A DNA stretch of 64,000 nt from positions 186,001 through 250,000 of the forward strand of contig NZ_BMQN01000001.1 in the NCBI RefSeq assembly GCF_014648135.1, written 5' to 3'. Position numbers and translations under genes: made by a program. Of the stretch, positions 19,062 to 29,925 are shown piece after piece; the first letter of the stretch is position 1, and every line of letters begins with the position of its first letter. This DNA comes from Deinococcus sedimenti. GTDB lineage: Bacteria; Deinococcota; Deinococci; Deinococcales; Deinococcaceae. The notes beneath the pieces are model-generated. The model searched no databases, had not been told where the DNA came from, and worked only from the letters and a program-made list of their open reading frames with translations.

Positions 19062-19075
19062 CCCGGGAGCAGGCA

Positions 19076-19140
19076 GGAGGTGGCCGCCCCACCTCCGCCC
19101 CATGAATCAGGCCCGCCAGCGGAGACGCCGCGCGGGCCTT
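19076..19140. terminator. Paired hairpins between ABC ATPase and exporter genes
   Basis: Two stems occur between the convergent genes: GGAGGTGG/CCACCTCC (19076-19083 with 19089-19096), and AGGCCCGC/GCGGGCCT (19109-19116 with 19132-19139). Neither has a long T-run. Confidence 0.6.
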
Positions 19141-19162
19141 GCGCGTGATTGACACACCCCGC

Positions 19163-20056
19163 CTAATTCACCGGTTCCGGTTCGCTGTGCGCGGCCTTCC
19201 CGGTCAGGTTGATCCCGGCGCTGGCGGCGATCACGCAGGCCATCGCGGCCCACTGCACGGCCGTGAGGCGCTCGCCGAGGAACAGCAGGCCGCTCAGGGC
19301 GGCCAGGGCCGGTTCGATGCTCATCATCACGCCGAAGATCCGGGCGGGGATGGCGCGCAGGGCGCGCATCTCCAGCGTGTACGGCAGCGCGCTGGACAGC
19401 ACCGCCACGCCCAGGCCCAGCACCAGTGCGTGCGGCGCGAGCAGCGCCGGACCGGCCTGAATCACCCCGAACGGCAGGGTGACGAGCGCGGCGACGATCA
19501 TGCCCGCGACCACGCCGGTCGTGCCGGGCACCCGGCGGCCCACCGCGCCCCCCGCGAGGATGTACAGCGCCCACATGCCGCCCGCCACGAGCGCCAGCAC
19601 GATGCCCAGCACCGGGACGTTCCCGGCCCCGCCACTGCCGATGGGGGAGATCAGCACGATGCCCAGCCCCGCCAGCGCCACCCACGCCACATCCAGCGGG
19701 CGGCGGGACAGCGCCAGCGACAACAGCAGCGGCCCCACGAACTCCAGCGTGACCGCCAGCCCCAGCGGCAGCAGCCGCAGCGACTCGTAGAACGCGAGGT
19801 TCATCAGGCCCAGCGCCGCGCCGTACGGGAGGATCGCCCGCCACTGCGCCCACGACAGGCGGTTCAGCGCGGGGCGGAACACCAGCATCAGCAGCGCCGC
19901 CGCGAGCGCCACGCGGACCGTGGTCGTCCCCGCCGGGCCCAGCGTGGGGAACAGCGTCTTCGCGAAGGCCGCGCCGCCCTGGATGCTCAGCATCGCCAGC
20001 AGCAGGGACGGCACGGGCGGCAGACTGGGCCGCGCACGGGTGGCGGCGCTCGTCAA
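19163..20056 (-). CDS. rhtA: EamA-family exporter similar to threonine/homoserine exporter RhtA
   Basis: The 297-residue inner-membrane protein has ten predicted helices in two EamA repeats. Similarity to E. coli RhtA is detailed: LLAMLSIQGGAAFAKTLFP near the N-terminus, the GLMNLAFYESLR region, LGLAVTLEFVGPL, and SSALPYTLEMRAL followed by FGVMMSIEPALAAL and GLLFLGE. RhtA exports threonine and homoserine and gives resistance to amino-acid analogues; the same substrates are inferred here. The start is uncertain: a TTG at 20056 is the first plausible codon, and no in-frame ATG precedes it closely. The following ABC ATPase gene is convergent. Confidence 0.85.
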   Translation of the reverse strand: MTSAATRARPSLPPVPSLLLAMLSIQGGAAFAKTLFPTLGPAGTTTVRVALAAALLMLVFRPALNRLSWAQWRAILPYGAALGLMNLAFYESLRLLPLGLAVTLEFVGPLLLSLALSRRPLDVAWVALAGLGIVLISPIGSGGAGNVPVLGIVLALVAGGMWALYILAGGAVGRRVPGTTGVVAGMIVAALVTLPFGVIQAGPALLAPHALVLGLGVAVLSSALPYTLEMRALRAIPARIFGVMMSIEPALAALSGLLFLGERLTAVQWAAMACVIAASAGINLTGKAAHSEPEPVN

Positions 20057-20171
20057 GGCCGGAGCACCGGGGGGGCGGGACTGACAGGGTGGTGAAGGAC
20101 GCGGGACATGGCGGGCATTAGATCACTCCTCGCGCGCCTGCCGGGGGCGGGTGTCTGCCCTGCCGGAATGC

Positions 20172-20546
20172 CTACTCCTGCTCCTCCAGCACCCGCCTGG
20201 CAATGGTGAACCCGCTCAGGCCCGCCGGGACGCCCGCGTAGATCGCCACCTGATGCAACACGTCACTCAGGTCACGCGCACTGACCCCGGTGTTCTGCGT
20301 GGCGCGGACGTGCCCCTCGAACTCCCGCTCGCGGCCCAGCGCCGCCAGGATGCCCAGCGTCACCATGTGCCGCTCGCGGTCCGTCAGATTCCCCCGGCCC
20401 CACGCCGCGCCCCAGGCGTACTCGGTCAGGAAGCGCTGGTAGTCCGCGCCGAACGCCTCGGGGTGGCCACTGAACGCCCGGTCCACGTACTCCTGCCCCA
20501 TGACCTGCGCGCGTTTGCGTTTCCCGCGTTCCAGTTGCTCGCTCAT
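20172..20546 (-). CDS. Carboxymuconolactone decarboxylase family protein
   Basis: The 124-residue protein is of the CMD/AhpD-like fold. It shows YAWGAAWGRGNLTDRERHMV and LGILAALGREREFEGHVRAT, followed by LSDVLHQVAIYAGVPAG, which correspond to the gamma-carboxymuconolactone decarboxylase (PcaC) subgroup rather than AhpD, since the CxxC pair of AhpD is absent. PcaC acts in protocatechuate breakdown, but no other pathway gene is nearby, so the true substrate is open. The start at 20546 has TACGCT 5 nt upstream (20552-20557 complement). It lies downstream of glgP beyond a terminator and is probably a separate unit. Confidence 0.82.
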   Translation of the reverse strand: MSEQLERGKRKRAQVMGQEYVDRAFSGHPEAFGADYQRFLTEYAWGAAWGRGNLTDRERHMVTLGILAALGREREFEGHVRATQNTGVSARDLSDVLHQVAIYAGVPAGLSGFTIARRVLEEQE

Positions 20547-20615
20547 GCCTGAGCGTACCGGGTGTGAACAGAGTGGCCCTGTCACCGTTCGGGGGAGAGG
20601 ACCAGACAGCAGAAA

Positions 20616-20645
20616 CCCCCTCCCGGCGGGGGGAGGGGGCAGGCA
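20616..20645 (-). terminator. Rho-independent terminator of glgP
   Basis: On the minus strand, CCCCCTCCC (20639-20631) pairs with GGGAGGGGG (20624-20616), and TTTCT follows. It lies 22 bp after the glgP stop. Confidence 0.75.
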
Positions 20646-20660
20646 TGGTTCAGGTGGGGC

Positions 20661-23177
<2,517 letters not shown>

Positions 23178-23282
23178 ACCAACCGAGCTTACACTAAGCC
23201 GCTCAGACCCTGCCTTCATTGGTTCTCGCCGCCCACACAATGAACAGGGCGACCTGTCCAGACATTCACCCCAGGAGCCCCC

Positions 23283-23738
23283 ATGACCCACGACCCCCAC
23301 GCCGCCCTGATGACCGAAGGTGACCGCATCGCCCGGCAGCTCACGCAGACGCTGCACGTCACCACCCACGACCCCGCCCGCCTGACCCTGCTGGGCCGCA
23401 GCCTCGCCCTGAACCTCGTGAAAGCCTTCCAGCAGACCCTGGAACACGTCACCCGCCACGCCGGCCACCCCGTCCACGCCGACCTGACCCAGGACGCGCA
23501 CGGGCACCCCACCCTGCACCTGACCCGCGCGGGAAACCTCGTGGGCGACCTGCCCGCCGCCGACCTGCTGCGCGACCTGCTGTGGCCCCACGGCACCCTG
23601 CACCCCGCCATCCGCGAGCACCTTCAGGACGGCCTGAGCGGTAGCGAACACCACGCCACCCGCGCCCTGGTCGCCGCGCTGCGCCACCCCAGCGTCCTGA
23701 AAGGCATGGAAGCGAAGATCCGTGCCGTCCTGCCGTGA
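23283..23738 (+). CDS. Hypothetical His-rich protein
   Basis: This 151-residue soluble protein is of unknown family. It is rich in His, Leu and Asp and mostly helical in pattern (LTLLGRSLALNLVKAFQQTL, then DLPAADLLRDLLW). No signal peptide or cysteine is present. The ATG at 23283 is preceded by AGGAGC 5-10 nt upstream, so it has a leader, unlike most genes here. It is divergent from glgP (105 bp between starts), possibly sharing regulatory DNA, and is followed by repeat B2. Confidence 0.65.
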   Translation: MTHDPHAALMTEGDRIARQLTQTLHVTTHDPARLTLLGRSLALNLVKAFQQTLEHVTRHAGHPVHADLTQDAHGHPTLHLTRAGNLVGDLPAADLLRDLLWPHGTLHPAIREHLQDGLSGSEHHATRALVAALRHPSVLKGMEAKIRAVLP

Positions 23739-23794
23739 CGCGCCGCCTGAATCAGGCAGAGTGAGCAGTTCGAGCCGCGGGTGGACAGGGAGCC

Positions 23795-23958
23795 CTGACA
23801 GCGGTTTTCAATTCCACCCAGGGGCCAAGGGCACGCCCCAGGGCTCCACGTCCAACCGCTGTCCTTCTCAGGTGCTCGCTCTGCGGCGCAGCTCTTCGAG
23901 TCCGCCCGATTCGGAGATATTGAGGAAGCCCTTCAATACCTCTGAATTCTGCTGTGCG
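23795..23958. repeat. Dispersed repeat B, copy 2
   Basis: It begins with CTGACAGCGGTTTTCA and ends with GAATTCTGCTGTG, degenerate counterparts of the inverted ends of copy 1 (7316-7486). The first 67 bp align with copy 1 with scattered substitutions. A CGCTCTGC.GCGCAGCTC module follows at about 23877-23903. It occupies the gap between two convergent hypothetical genes. Confidence 0.7.
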
Positions 23959-23991
23959 GGGCGAAGGGTTCCGCCGTCAGATTCGCCCGGC

Positions 23992-24240
23992 TTACAGGGG
24001 TTCGTTCACGCTACGCGACTGCGGGTTGAGTTTCGCATGCACGGCCTGCGGCGACAGCTGATCCAGATCCAGCGGCATGGCCCGGCCGGAAAACCGCAGC
24101 CCCCGGTTCTCGACGGCCGTCATCAGGTCCTCCCAGATCTGTTCGTACTCGGCCAGCGTCACGACGCTGCCATCCGTATGGGAGAGCAGGCCCATCAGCG
24201 CCCAGGTGCGCGCCTCGAAGGAAGTGTCCGCGTAGGTCAT
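23992..24240 (-). CDS. Small hypothetical protein
   Basis: This 82-residue protein has no recognisable family. It contains a helical segment, VVTLAEYEQIWEDLMTAVEN, near residues 26-45, and no signal peptide, cysteine or metal motif. The start is supported by TAGGCT 5 nt upstream (24246-24251 complement). It is preceded on the same strand by a 254-bp non-coding region and the histidine kinase. Confidence 0.55.
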   Translation of the reverse strand: MTYADTSFEARTWALMGLLSHTDGSVVTLAEYEQIWEDLMTAVENRGLRFSGRAMPLDLDQLSPQAVHAKLNPQSRSVNEPL

Positions 24241-24494
24241 GCCCCAGCCTAGGCACCAGTGTCTGACAGAGATCTACCCGGCTCCGGATTAAGAGCGGGA
24301 AACCCCACGCTTCCGGCACTGCCCCGGTCGGCCCGTGAGCCTGTACGGGCACGCGGGCGGGCCGACTGGAGCGCGAAAAGGCTCCCTGTGGCTCCCCGGC
24401 GTTCGGCCCCGGGGCACACGCTTGGGCAACCCTGAAGTGCTCCCTCATGAACCCTGTCCAGTGCACTGGCGGGCTCGCGGGCCCGACCGGGTCG
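24241..24494. other. Non-coding region with inverted repeats
   Basis: No convincing reading frame. It holds a 12-bp stem, CCGGTCGGCCCG (24324-24335) with CGGGCCGACTGG (24358-24369), and a perfect 12-bp palindrome, CCAGTGCACTGG, at 24458-24469. The region follows the 3' end of the kinase gene, so the stem could be part of a 3' end or terminator. No T-run is present. Confidence 0.4.
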
Positions 24495-26276
24495 TCAGCC
24501 CTGCGGCAGTTCCGCCTCGACCAGCGTGCCGTGCCCGGGACTGGACAGCACCCGGTACAGCCCGCCGCGCGCCTCGATCCGCTCGCGCATCTGCAGCAGG
24601 CCCAGGCCGCCCGCGCTGCTCACGCGGCCCGTGATGGCCTCCGGGTCGAAGCCCGCGCCGTCGTCCTGCACGCGCAGCGTCACCTGTTCCGCGCCGTGCA
24701 GGGCCACCTTGACCTCCTGCGCGCGGGCGTGCTTGGCAACGTTGTTCAGGCTCTCCTGCAGGATCCGGAACACCACCGCCTCGTCCCCCGGCGACAGGTG
24801 CACGTCCCCGCTGACGTTCAGGTGCGCGCGCAGGCCATTCTGCTCGCCGAAATCCAGCACGTAGCGCCGCACGGTCTCCAGCAGCCCGTAGCGTTCCAGG
24901 TCGATGGGCCGCAGCGCGAAGATCGAGCGGCGCACCTCGCGGATCTGCTCGCGCAGCAGCGTCGTCGCCGCCCGCACCTCTGCCTCCGCCTTCGCGGGGT
25001 CCGCGTGAAGCTGGCGGGCCACCACGTCCAGCTTCAGCGCCGCGAACGCCAGGGACTGCGCCACCCCGTCGTGAATCTCCCGCGCGATCCGGGCGCGCTC
25101 GTCACTGATCGCCAGTTCCTCCGAGTACAGGTACGCCCGCGCGTTCCGCACCGCCAGCGTCGCCTGCCCCGCCATCAGCGCCAGCAGCGACACCCGCGCG
25201 TCATCGAACGCGTTCGGGTCCGGGTCGCCCAGCAGCAGCACGCCCACCAGGCCCTCCTCGTCCCGCATGGGCAGGCCCAGCACGCTGCGGGCCTCGGGGA
25301 ACACCTCCCCGGCCTCTTCGTCCGCCGCCTTCAGGGCCGCCTCGGCCTGCGCGACCCGCTGCGCGAACGCCGGGGCGACCCCGCCGCGCCGCTCGCCGTG
25401 CGCGTCCTGCGCGTACTCCAGTCGCAGCACCCCATCCTGGTCGCTCAGGACCACCGCGCGCGCCCCGGCCCCCACGCGGCCCGCCATGGCGTGCGTCACG
25501 CGGCCCAGCAGGCGGCGCATGTTGCGCTCCGCGCGGATGCTCTGATCCACCGAGTACAGCGTCATCAGGTCCAGCGTCCGCTGCCGCACCGCCTCCACCC
25601 CGCGCGCCACCTCGGCCGCCAGCGCCTGCGCCAGCGCCTCGGTGTCCGCCGGAGGCACGGTCTCGAAATGCAGCGCCAGCGCCCCACCTCCCGGCACCGG
25701 AACCCTCAGCGTGTGCAGCGGCCCCGCCGCCTCGCTGGTCCCCTCGGCGCGGGCCGTGCCGCTCAGGCCGCCCGGCACCGTCAGCGTCGCCCGCTGCGCC
25801 CCCGTCACGCGGACCGCGCCGCGCGCTGCGACGTCCAGCACCGCGCCCATGTCCGCCGCGTCCGACAGGTCCCGCATGAGTTCCTGCACCGCGCCCAGCC
25901 GCGCGTGCGACACCCGCAGCTCGCCGTACAGGTCCAGCAGCTGCCGCTCGGCCCGCTCCCGCGCGCGGGTGCCCTCCGCGATCCACTCCACGCTGAAGTA
26001 CGTCACCGCCGGACCCACCAGCCCGTAGAACAGCAGGTGCGCCCACAGCTCCTGCGTCGCGCCGGGCAGCAGCGAGATCAGGAACTCCACCACGCCCACC
26101 ACCAGCACGATCAGCGGCGGCAGCACGTTGCGCACCACCCGCACCCGGTCTGACAGGCGGAAACTGCGCGGCCCACGCCCCCGCACCGGGGTGTCCTCCA
26201 GCGCCTCCGGGGCAGGCGAGAGGTCCGGGGTCAGGGCGTCAGGGGCAGGCTGGCGCGGCGCGGGAGCGTCCGTCAT
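24495..26276 (-). CDS. NarL-type sensor histidine kinase with GAF domains
   Basis: The 593-residue kinase has a Pro/Ala-rich N-terminus, two transmembrane helices (about residues 51-70 and 80-95), and a short coiled region. Two GAF-like domains follow (about 120-210 and 225-365), then a HisKA_3 dimerisation segment with the phospho-acceptor in IAREIHDGVAQSLAF, and a HATPase with LQESLNNVAKHARA and DDGAGFD. It should phosphorylate a LuxR-type response regulator, but none is adjacent. The regulator at 32756-33436 belongs to another kinase. TAGACT lies 6 nt before the start. The signal sensed is unknown. Confidence 0.87.
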   Translation of the reverse strand: MTDAPAPRQPAPDALTPDLSPAPEALEDTPVRGRGPRSFRLSDRVRVVRNVLPPLIVLVVGVVEFLISLLPGATQELWAHLLFYGLVGPAVTYFSVEWIAEGTRARERAERQLLDLYGELRVSHARLGAVQELMRDLSDAADMGAVLDVAARGAVRVTGAQRATLTVPGGLSGTARAEGTSEAAGPLHTLRVPVPGGGALALHFETVPPADTEALAQALAAEVARGVEAVRQRTLDLMTLYSVDQSIRAERNMRRLLGRVTHAMAGRVGAGARAVVLSDQDGVLRLEYAQDAHGERRGGVAPAFAQRVAQAEAALKAADEEAGEVFPEARSVLGLPMRDEEGLVGVLLLGDPDPNAFDDARVSLLALMAGQATLAVRNARAYLYSEELAISDERARIAREIHDGVAQSLAFAALKLDVVARQLHADPAKAEAEVRAATTLLREQIREVRRSIFALRPIDLERYGLLETVRRYVLDFGEQNGLRAHLNVSGDVHLSPGDEAVVFRILQESLNNVAKHARAQEVKVALHGAEQVTLRVQDDGAGFDPEAITGRVSSAGGLGLLQMRERIEARGGLYRVLSSPGHGTLVEAELPQG

Positions 26277-26323
26277 GCGCCCAGTCTAGGCCCGCAGACC
26301 GGGGCGGGCCGTCCCGGCCGGAC

Positions 26324-27121
26324 TCAGCGGTCTGGCCGGTCGTCGGTGGCCGGGAGGTCCAGCTCGGGCCGCTCCGTCGGCGCGTCCGGTGCGGGCGTCT
26401 GCCGGGGGGCGGTCGTGCCGCGCGCGGCGGCGTCCTCGACCTTCCACTGCACCTGCCGCAGCAGCCCGCGGAACAGGCGGCTCTCGGCGCTGCTCATCAG
26501 CGAGCGGTCCAGCAGCGCCCGCCACAGCCGCAGCGTGTGCCGCGCCCGCACCGCGTCCGTGTACCCGATCAGGGTCATCGTCTCGCGCAGGTGCCCGTAC
26601 ATCGCCTCCATCTCCTCGCGCGTGGCGGTCTTCCGCTGCCGTTCGGGCAGTTCCTCCTGCCCCTGCAGGAACTCGTAACAGACCAGCAGCACCGCCTGCG
26701 CCAGGTTCAGGCTCGCGTAGTCCCCGGTCGGGATGCGCACCGCCAGCTGACACTGCTCCAGGTCACTGTTGATCAGCCCGGTCTCCTCCGGGCCGAACAC
26801 CAGCGCGGGCGCGGCCGCCGCGCGCACCAGCGGACGCACGTACGCCGGATGCTGCGGCGGCGCCAGATCCGCCCGCAGGCGCGCCGTCGTGCCCACGCTG
26901 AGGTCCCGGTCGGCCAGCGCCTCGCGCAGCGTCGGGTACACCTTCGCCTCGCGCAGCAGGTCCGCCGCGTGGACCGCCATCGCCACCGCGCCGGAATCCA
27001 GGTGATCGCAGCGCGGCGCGACCAGCCGCAGGTCCCGCGCCCCCATGTTCAGCATGGCGCGCGCCGCCGAACCGATATTGCCAGGAGTTTTAGGAGAAAC
27101 GAGCACCACCGCGAGATTCAC
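26324..27121 (-). CDS. trmJ: SPOUT tRNA/rRNA methyltransferase TrmJ family
   Basis: The 265-residue protein has a typical SPOUT knot: VLVSPKTPGNIGSAARAMLN at the N-terminus, LVFGPEETGLINSDLEQC near residue 110, and IPTGDYASLNLAQAVLLVCY, which forms the SAM-binding trefoil. TrmJ methylates the ribose of nucleotide 32 in tRNAs; assignment versus other TrmH-type enzymes rests on the LNLAQAV block and the C-terminal helical extension. A Pro/Thr-rich disordered tail ends the protein. The start is GTG at 27119-27121, with TACCAT 7 nt upstream. The kinase gene lies 47 bp downstream on the same strand. Confidence 0.87.
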   Translation of the reverse strand: MNLAVVLVSPKTPGNIGSAARAMLNMGARDLRLVAPRCDHLDSGAVAMAVHAADLLREAKVYPTLREALADRDLSVGTTARLRADLAPPQHPAYVRPLVRAAAAPALVFGPEETGLINSDLEQCQLAVRIPTGDYASLNLAQAVLLVCYEFLQGQEELPERQRKTATREEMEAMYGHLRETMTLIGYTDAVRARHTLRLWRALLDRSLMSSAESRLFRGLLRQVQWKVEDAAARGTTAPRQTPAPDAPTERPELDLPATDDRPDR

Positions 27122-27269
27122 ACCCCCGATGGTACCTCATGCCGATTCCGGACCATTCCGTGACGCGTCATGGAACGGTCCCGACCGCAGGGAAAGGAAA
27201 GAGGTCCGGACGCCAGCCTGGACCTCCGGAACGGGACGAAATCCGGAGCAGGCGCAAGACAGTCCGCCG

Positions 27270-28127
27270 TCAGGGCGAGCTGATCAGTGGCGTCTCGTCC
27301 ACGACGTGCAGACCCCACTTCAGGTCGTGCGCGAGCTCCTCGGGCGTGTCGCCCCAGGAATCCATGCTGAGCTGCGTGACGCCCTGCGCACGCAGGTGGG
27401 TGTTCACCTCGTTCAGCAGCGCCGAGCGCAGCGCCGTGTGCCGCCACAGCGGGTGCACGCCCGGCGCGTCCACGCGGCCCCGTCCGTCCTCGACCGCGGC
27501 GCGGCACACGCCCACCCCGCGCCCCTGATCGTCCAGCGCGACCACGCTGACGTGCGCGTCGAAATCCCCCGCGCCGTCCCGCGCGGCGTCCTCGTGCACC
27601 GCGTGGTGCCCGATGCGGTCCTCGTAGGTGCGCAGCGCCTCCAGCCGCGCCACGTGCGGCGTGTCCGCTAGGGCGCGCAGGGTCACGCCGTCCGGCGGGC
27701 TGACGTGCCGGTAGGGCACGCGGCCCTCCAGGCGGCGGTACGCGCCCGTCTCACCCCAGCCGAGCTCCAGGAAGGGTTCTGGCGGGAACAGGTGCCCGTC
27801 GGCGAACACGTACACGCGGCCCACCTCGGCCCGCGCGGCGTCCGCCAGGGCCAGGGCCGCGGCGTCCCGCAGCGGTCCGCTGAACACGCCGCCCAGCAGT
27901 TCCGACCCGTGCGCCGGGCTGGGCCGCGTCCCGGCGGCCCCCAGGACCACCTCGCGCGGCTCGCCGTCCTCGCCGGGCTGCACCTCGAACGCCACCCACG
28001 CGGCCGTGCAGGCGTCCGCCATCCACGCGACCGCCTCCTGCGGCGCGTCGTACAGCGCCGCCAGCGCGGTCGTCAGGCCCTCGCCCGACAGGCGCTCCAC
28101 GTGCACCGGAATGACCCCCTCGGTCAC
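27270..28127 (-). CDS. GNAT-type N-acetyltransferase-like protein
   Basis: The 285-residue protein appears to contain two GNAT-like halves. The second is better preserved, with DAHVSVVALDDQGRGVGVCR and VHPLWRHTALRSALLNEVN, matching strands and the acetyl-CoA loop, followed by LSMDSWGDTPE. The first half has VYVFADGHLFPPEPFLELG. The substrate is unknown. It starts at a GTG (28127) whose last two bases and next base form the glgA stop (GTGA overlap), so translation is coupled to glycogen synthase. Whether it has any role in glycogen metabolism is an inference from that coupling only. Confidence 0.7.
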   Translation of the reverse strand: MTEGVIPVHVERLSGEGLTTALAALYDAPQEAVAWMADACTAAWVAFEVQPGEDGEPREVVLGAAGTRPSPAHGSELLGGVFSGPLRDAAALALADAARAEVGRVYVFADGHLFPPEPFLELGWGETGAYRRLEGRVPYRHVSPPDGVTLRALADTPHVARLEALRTYEDRIGHHAVHEDAARDGAGDFDAHVSVVALDDQGRGVGVCRAAVEDGRGRVDAPGVHPLWRHTALRSALLNEVNTHLRAQGVTQLSMDSWGDTPEELAHDLKWGLHVVDETPLISSP

Positions 28128-29512
28128 GCGCCCACCTGGGCAGGCAGGGGCCGCAGCGGGCTGCTCATCACCCGCGCGTACAACCCCAGGTAGTCGCGGG
28201 TCGGGCCGTCCCAGCTGAAATCCAGGCTCATCGCCTCGGCCGCGCGGGCCGTCCACTCCTCGCGGTCGTCGAAGGTCAGGCGCGCCCCGGCGCACGCTTG
28301 GGTCAGCGCCTGCGGCGTCGCCCCTCTGAACCGGAAGCCCACCTCGTGCGGGACGGTGTCCACCAGCCCGCCCGTCTCACGCACCACGGGCAGCGTCCCG
28401 TAGCGCATGGCGATCATCTGCGACAGGCCGCACGGCTCGAAGCGGCTGGGCATCGCGAACGCGTCCGCACCAGCGTAGATGCGGTGCGCGAGCGGCTCGT
28501 TCATGCCCTGCGCGAACGCCACGCGCGGGTGCGCGTCCCACTCGCGCAGCCCCGCCTCCAGGCGCGGGTCGCCGCCACCCAGCACCACCACGTTCCAGTC
28601 GCGCGTCAGGGTGGGCAGCGCCTCGATCAGCAGGTCCATGCCCTTCTGCTCCGCCAGTCGACTGACCGTCGCGAGGATCGGCGCGCCGTCCAGCCCGAAC
28701 TCCGCGCGCAACGCCGCCCCGCACGCCGCCTTGCCTTCCACGTCCGCGAACGGCGTGACGTCCCCGTCCGTGCGCGGGTCCCAGCGGTCCTGATCCAGCC
28801 CGTTCAGGATGCCGCTCAGGCGCCCCTCGTGCGTCAGGCGGATCATCAGGCCCTCCAGACCCTCGCCGTACTCGGGCGTGGTGATCTCCAGCGCGTACGT
28901 CGGGCTGACCGTCGTCACCTGCGACGCGAACACCAGCCCCGCCTTCATCAGGTTCACGTCCCCGTGGAATTCCAGACCCTCGTGCGTGAACAGGCCCGCG
29001 GGCAGGCCCGTCCAGCCCACGCCGTCCATCAGGTTCCAGCGGCCCTGGTACTGGAGGTTGTGCACGCTGAACACCGCCCGCACCCCCGCCAGCCGCGCGT
29101 GCGCCACCACCAGCCCCGCCTGCCAGTCATGCCCGTGCAGTACGTCCGGCACCACGCCCAGCTGCCCCAGCGCCGGCAACACCGCCCGGCCGAACTGCGC
29201 GAAACGCCACACGTCATCCGGAAAGTACAGCCCCGGCCGGTCGAACGCCCCCAGACCGACGAACAGGTACTGCACGCCGCCCTCCACCAGCTCGCCCAGG
29301 CGCACGTCAGTCAGCGGCACGGCACCCGGCGAGTCCAGCGCCCCGCGCCACACCTCCCGCACGGGCTGCGTGATCTCCGCGTACCACGGCGACACGACCG
29401 TCACCTCCGCCCCCAGGCGAGCCTGCTGCGCCGGCAGGGCGCCCAGCACGTCACCCAGCCCACCGGACCGCGAGAACGGGAACACCTCGGACGCTACATG
29501 CACGACACGCAT
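28124..29512 (-). CDS. glgA: Glycogen synthase (ADP-glucose, GT5)
   Basis: The 462-residue glycosyltransferase extends alpha-1,4-glucan from ADP-glucose. GT5 motifs: SRSGGLGDVLGALP near the N-terminus (usually K-T-G-G-L; here the lysine is replaced by Ser-Arg-Ser), HGHDWQAGL, NGLDQDRWDP, the ATVSRLAEQKGMDL nucleotide-binding start, and PSRFEPCGLSQMIAMRYG with the catalytic glutamate. The ATG at 29512 is chosen over the GTG at 29521 because TACAGT (29520-29525 complement) lies 7 nt upstream. The SGGL variant of KxGGL is unusual and worth checking for substrate preference. It is followed by a coupled GNAT gene. Confidence 0.92.
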   Translation of the reverse strand: MRVVHVASEVFPFSRSGGLGDVLGALPAQQARLGAEVTVVSPWYAEITQPVREVWRGALDSPGAVPLTDVRLGELVEGGVQYLFVGLGAFDRPGLYFPDDVWRFAQFGRAVLPALGQLGVVPDVLHGHDWQAGLVVAHARLAGVRAVFSVHNLQYQGRWNLMDGVGWTGLPAGLFTHEGLEFHGDVNLMKAGLVFASQVTTVSPTYALEITTPEYGEGLEGLMIRLTHEGRLSGILNGLDQDRWDPRTDGDVTPFADVEGKAACGAALRAEFGLDGAPILATVSRLAEQKGMDLLIEALPTLTRDWNVVVLGGGDPRLEAGLREWDAHPRVAFAQGMNEPLAHRIYAGADAFAMPSRFEPCGLSQMIAMRYGTLPVVRETGGLVDTVPHEVGFRFRGATPQALTQACAGARLTFDDREEWTARAAEAMSLDFSWDGPTRDYLGLYARVMSSPLRPLPAQVGA

Positions 29513-29577
29513 ACCCCGCACTGTACCGCCCGGCCTCCCACCCGTCCCCGCGCCGCCCAGTCAGGCCCCACCCCCGT

Positions 29578-29606
29578 TTGACAAGCCGCCGGGCCGTTGC
29601 TACACT
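29578..29606 (+). promoter_or_regulatory. Sigma-70 type promoter for the tRNA pair
   Basis: Consensus -35 TTGACA (29578-29583) and -10 TACACT (29601-29606) with an exact 17-bp spacer, about 40 bp upstream of the first tRNA. It is the best canonical promoter in the window. Confidence 0.88.
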
Positions 29607-29646
29607 TCCCCTCGCCCTGAACGCCAGGGTAGCCAGGGAAGCTCTG

Positions 29647-29723
<77 letters not shown>

Positions 29724-29727
29724 ACAC

Positions 29728-29802
29728 GGGCGGTTAGCTCAGCGGTAGAGCATTCGCTTCACACGCGAAGGGTCGTAGGTTCAAATCCTATACCGCCCAC
29801 CA
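29728..29802 (+). tRNA. tRNA-Val (anticodon CAC)
   Basis: A 75-nt cloverleaf with encoded CCA. The acceptor GGGCGGT pairs with ACCGCCC, the anticodon stem is TTCGC/GCGAA with loop TTCACAC, and CAC is at 29760-29762. The T-loop is TTCAAAT. It lies 4 bp after the tRNA-Met and is co-transcribed with it. Confidence 0.95.
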
Positions 29803-29809
29803 TTTCAGA

Positions 29810-29840
29810 GGACACGGACATCGCGCCGTGTCCTTTCTTC
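29810..29840 (+). terminator. Rho-independent terminator of the tRNA operon
   Basis: GGACACGG (29810-29817) and CCGTGTCC (29826-29833) form a perfect 8-bp stem followed by TTTCTTCTT-like T-rich sequence, directly after the tRNA-Val CCA. Confidence 0.85.
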
Positions 29841-29925
29841 TTGCATTTCCGATCTCCCGTCCTCTGGGGGACGTGCGCCTTTCGGGGGACGCTGCACGTG
29901 CCCCCACGCCACTAGGCTGCGCGTC

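Noticed and set aside
23178..23687. Upstream extension of glgP to 1008 codons
   Set aside because: The extension overlaps the divergent gene at 23283 and lacks homology; TAAGCT 8 nt before 23177 marks the real start.
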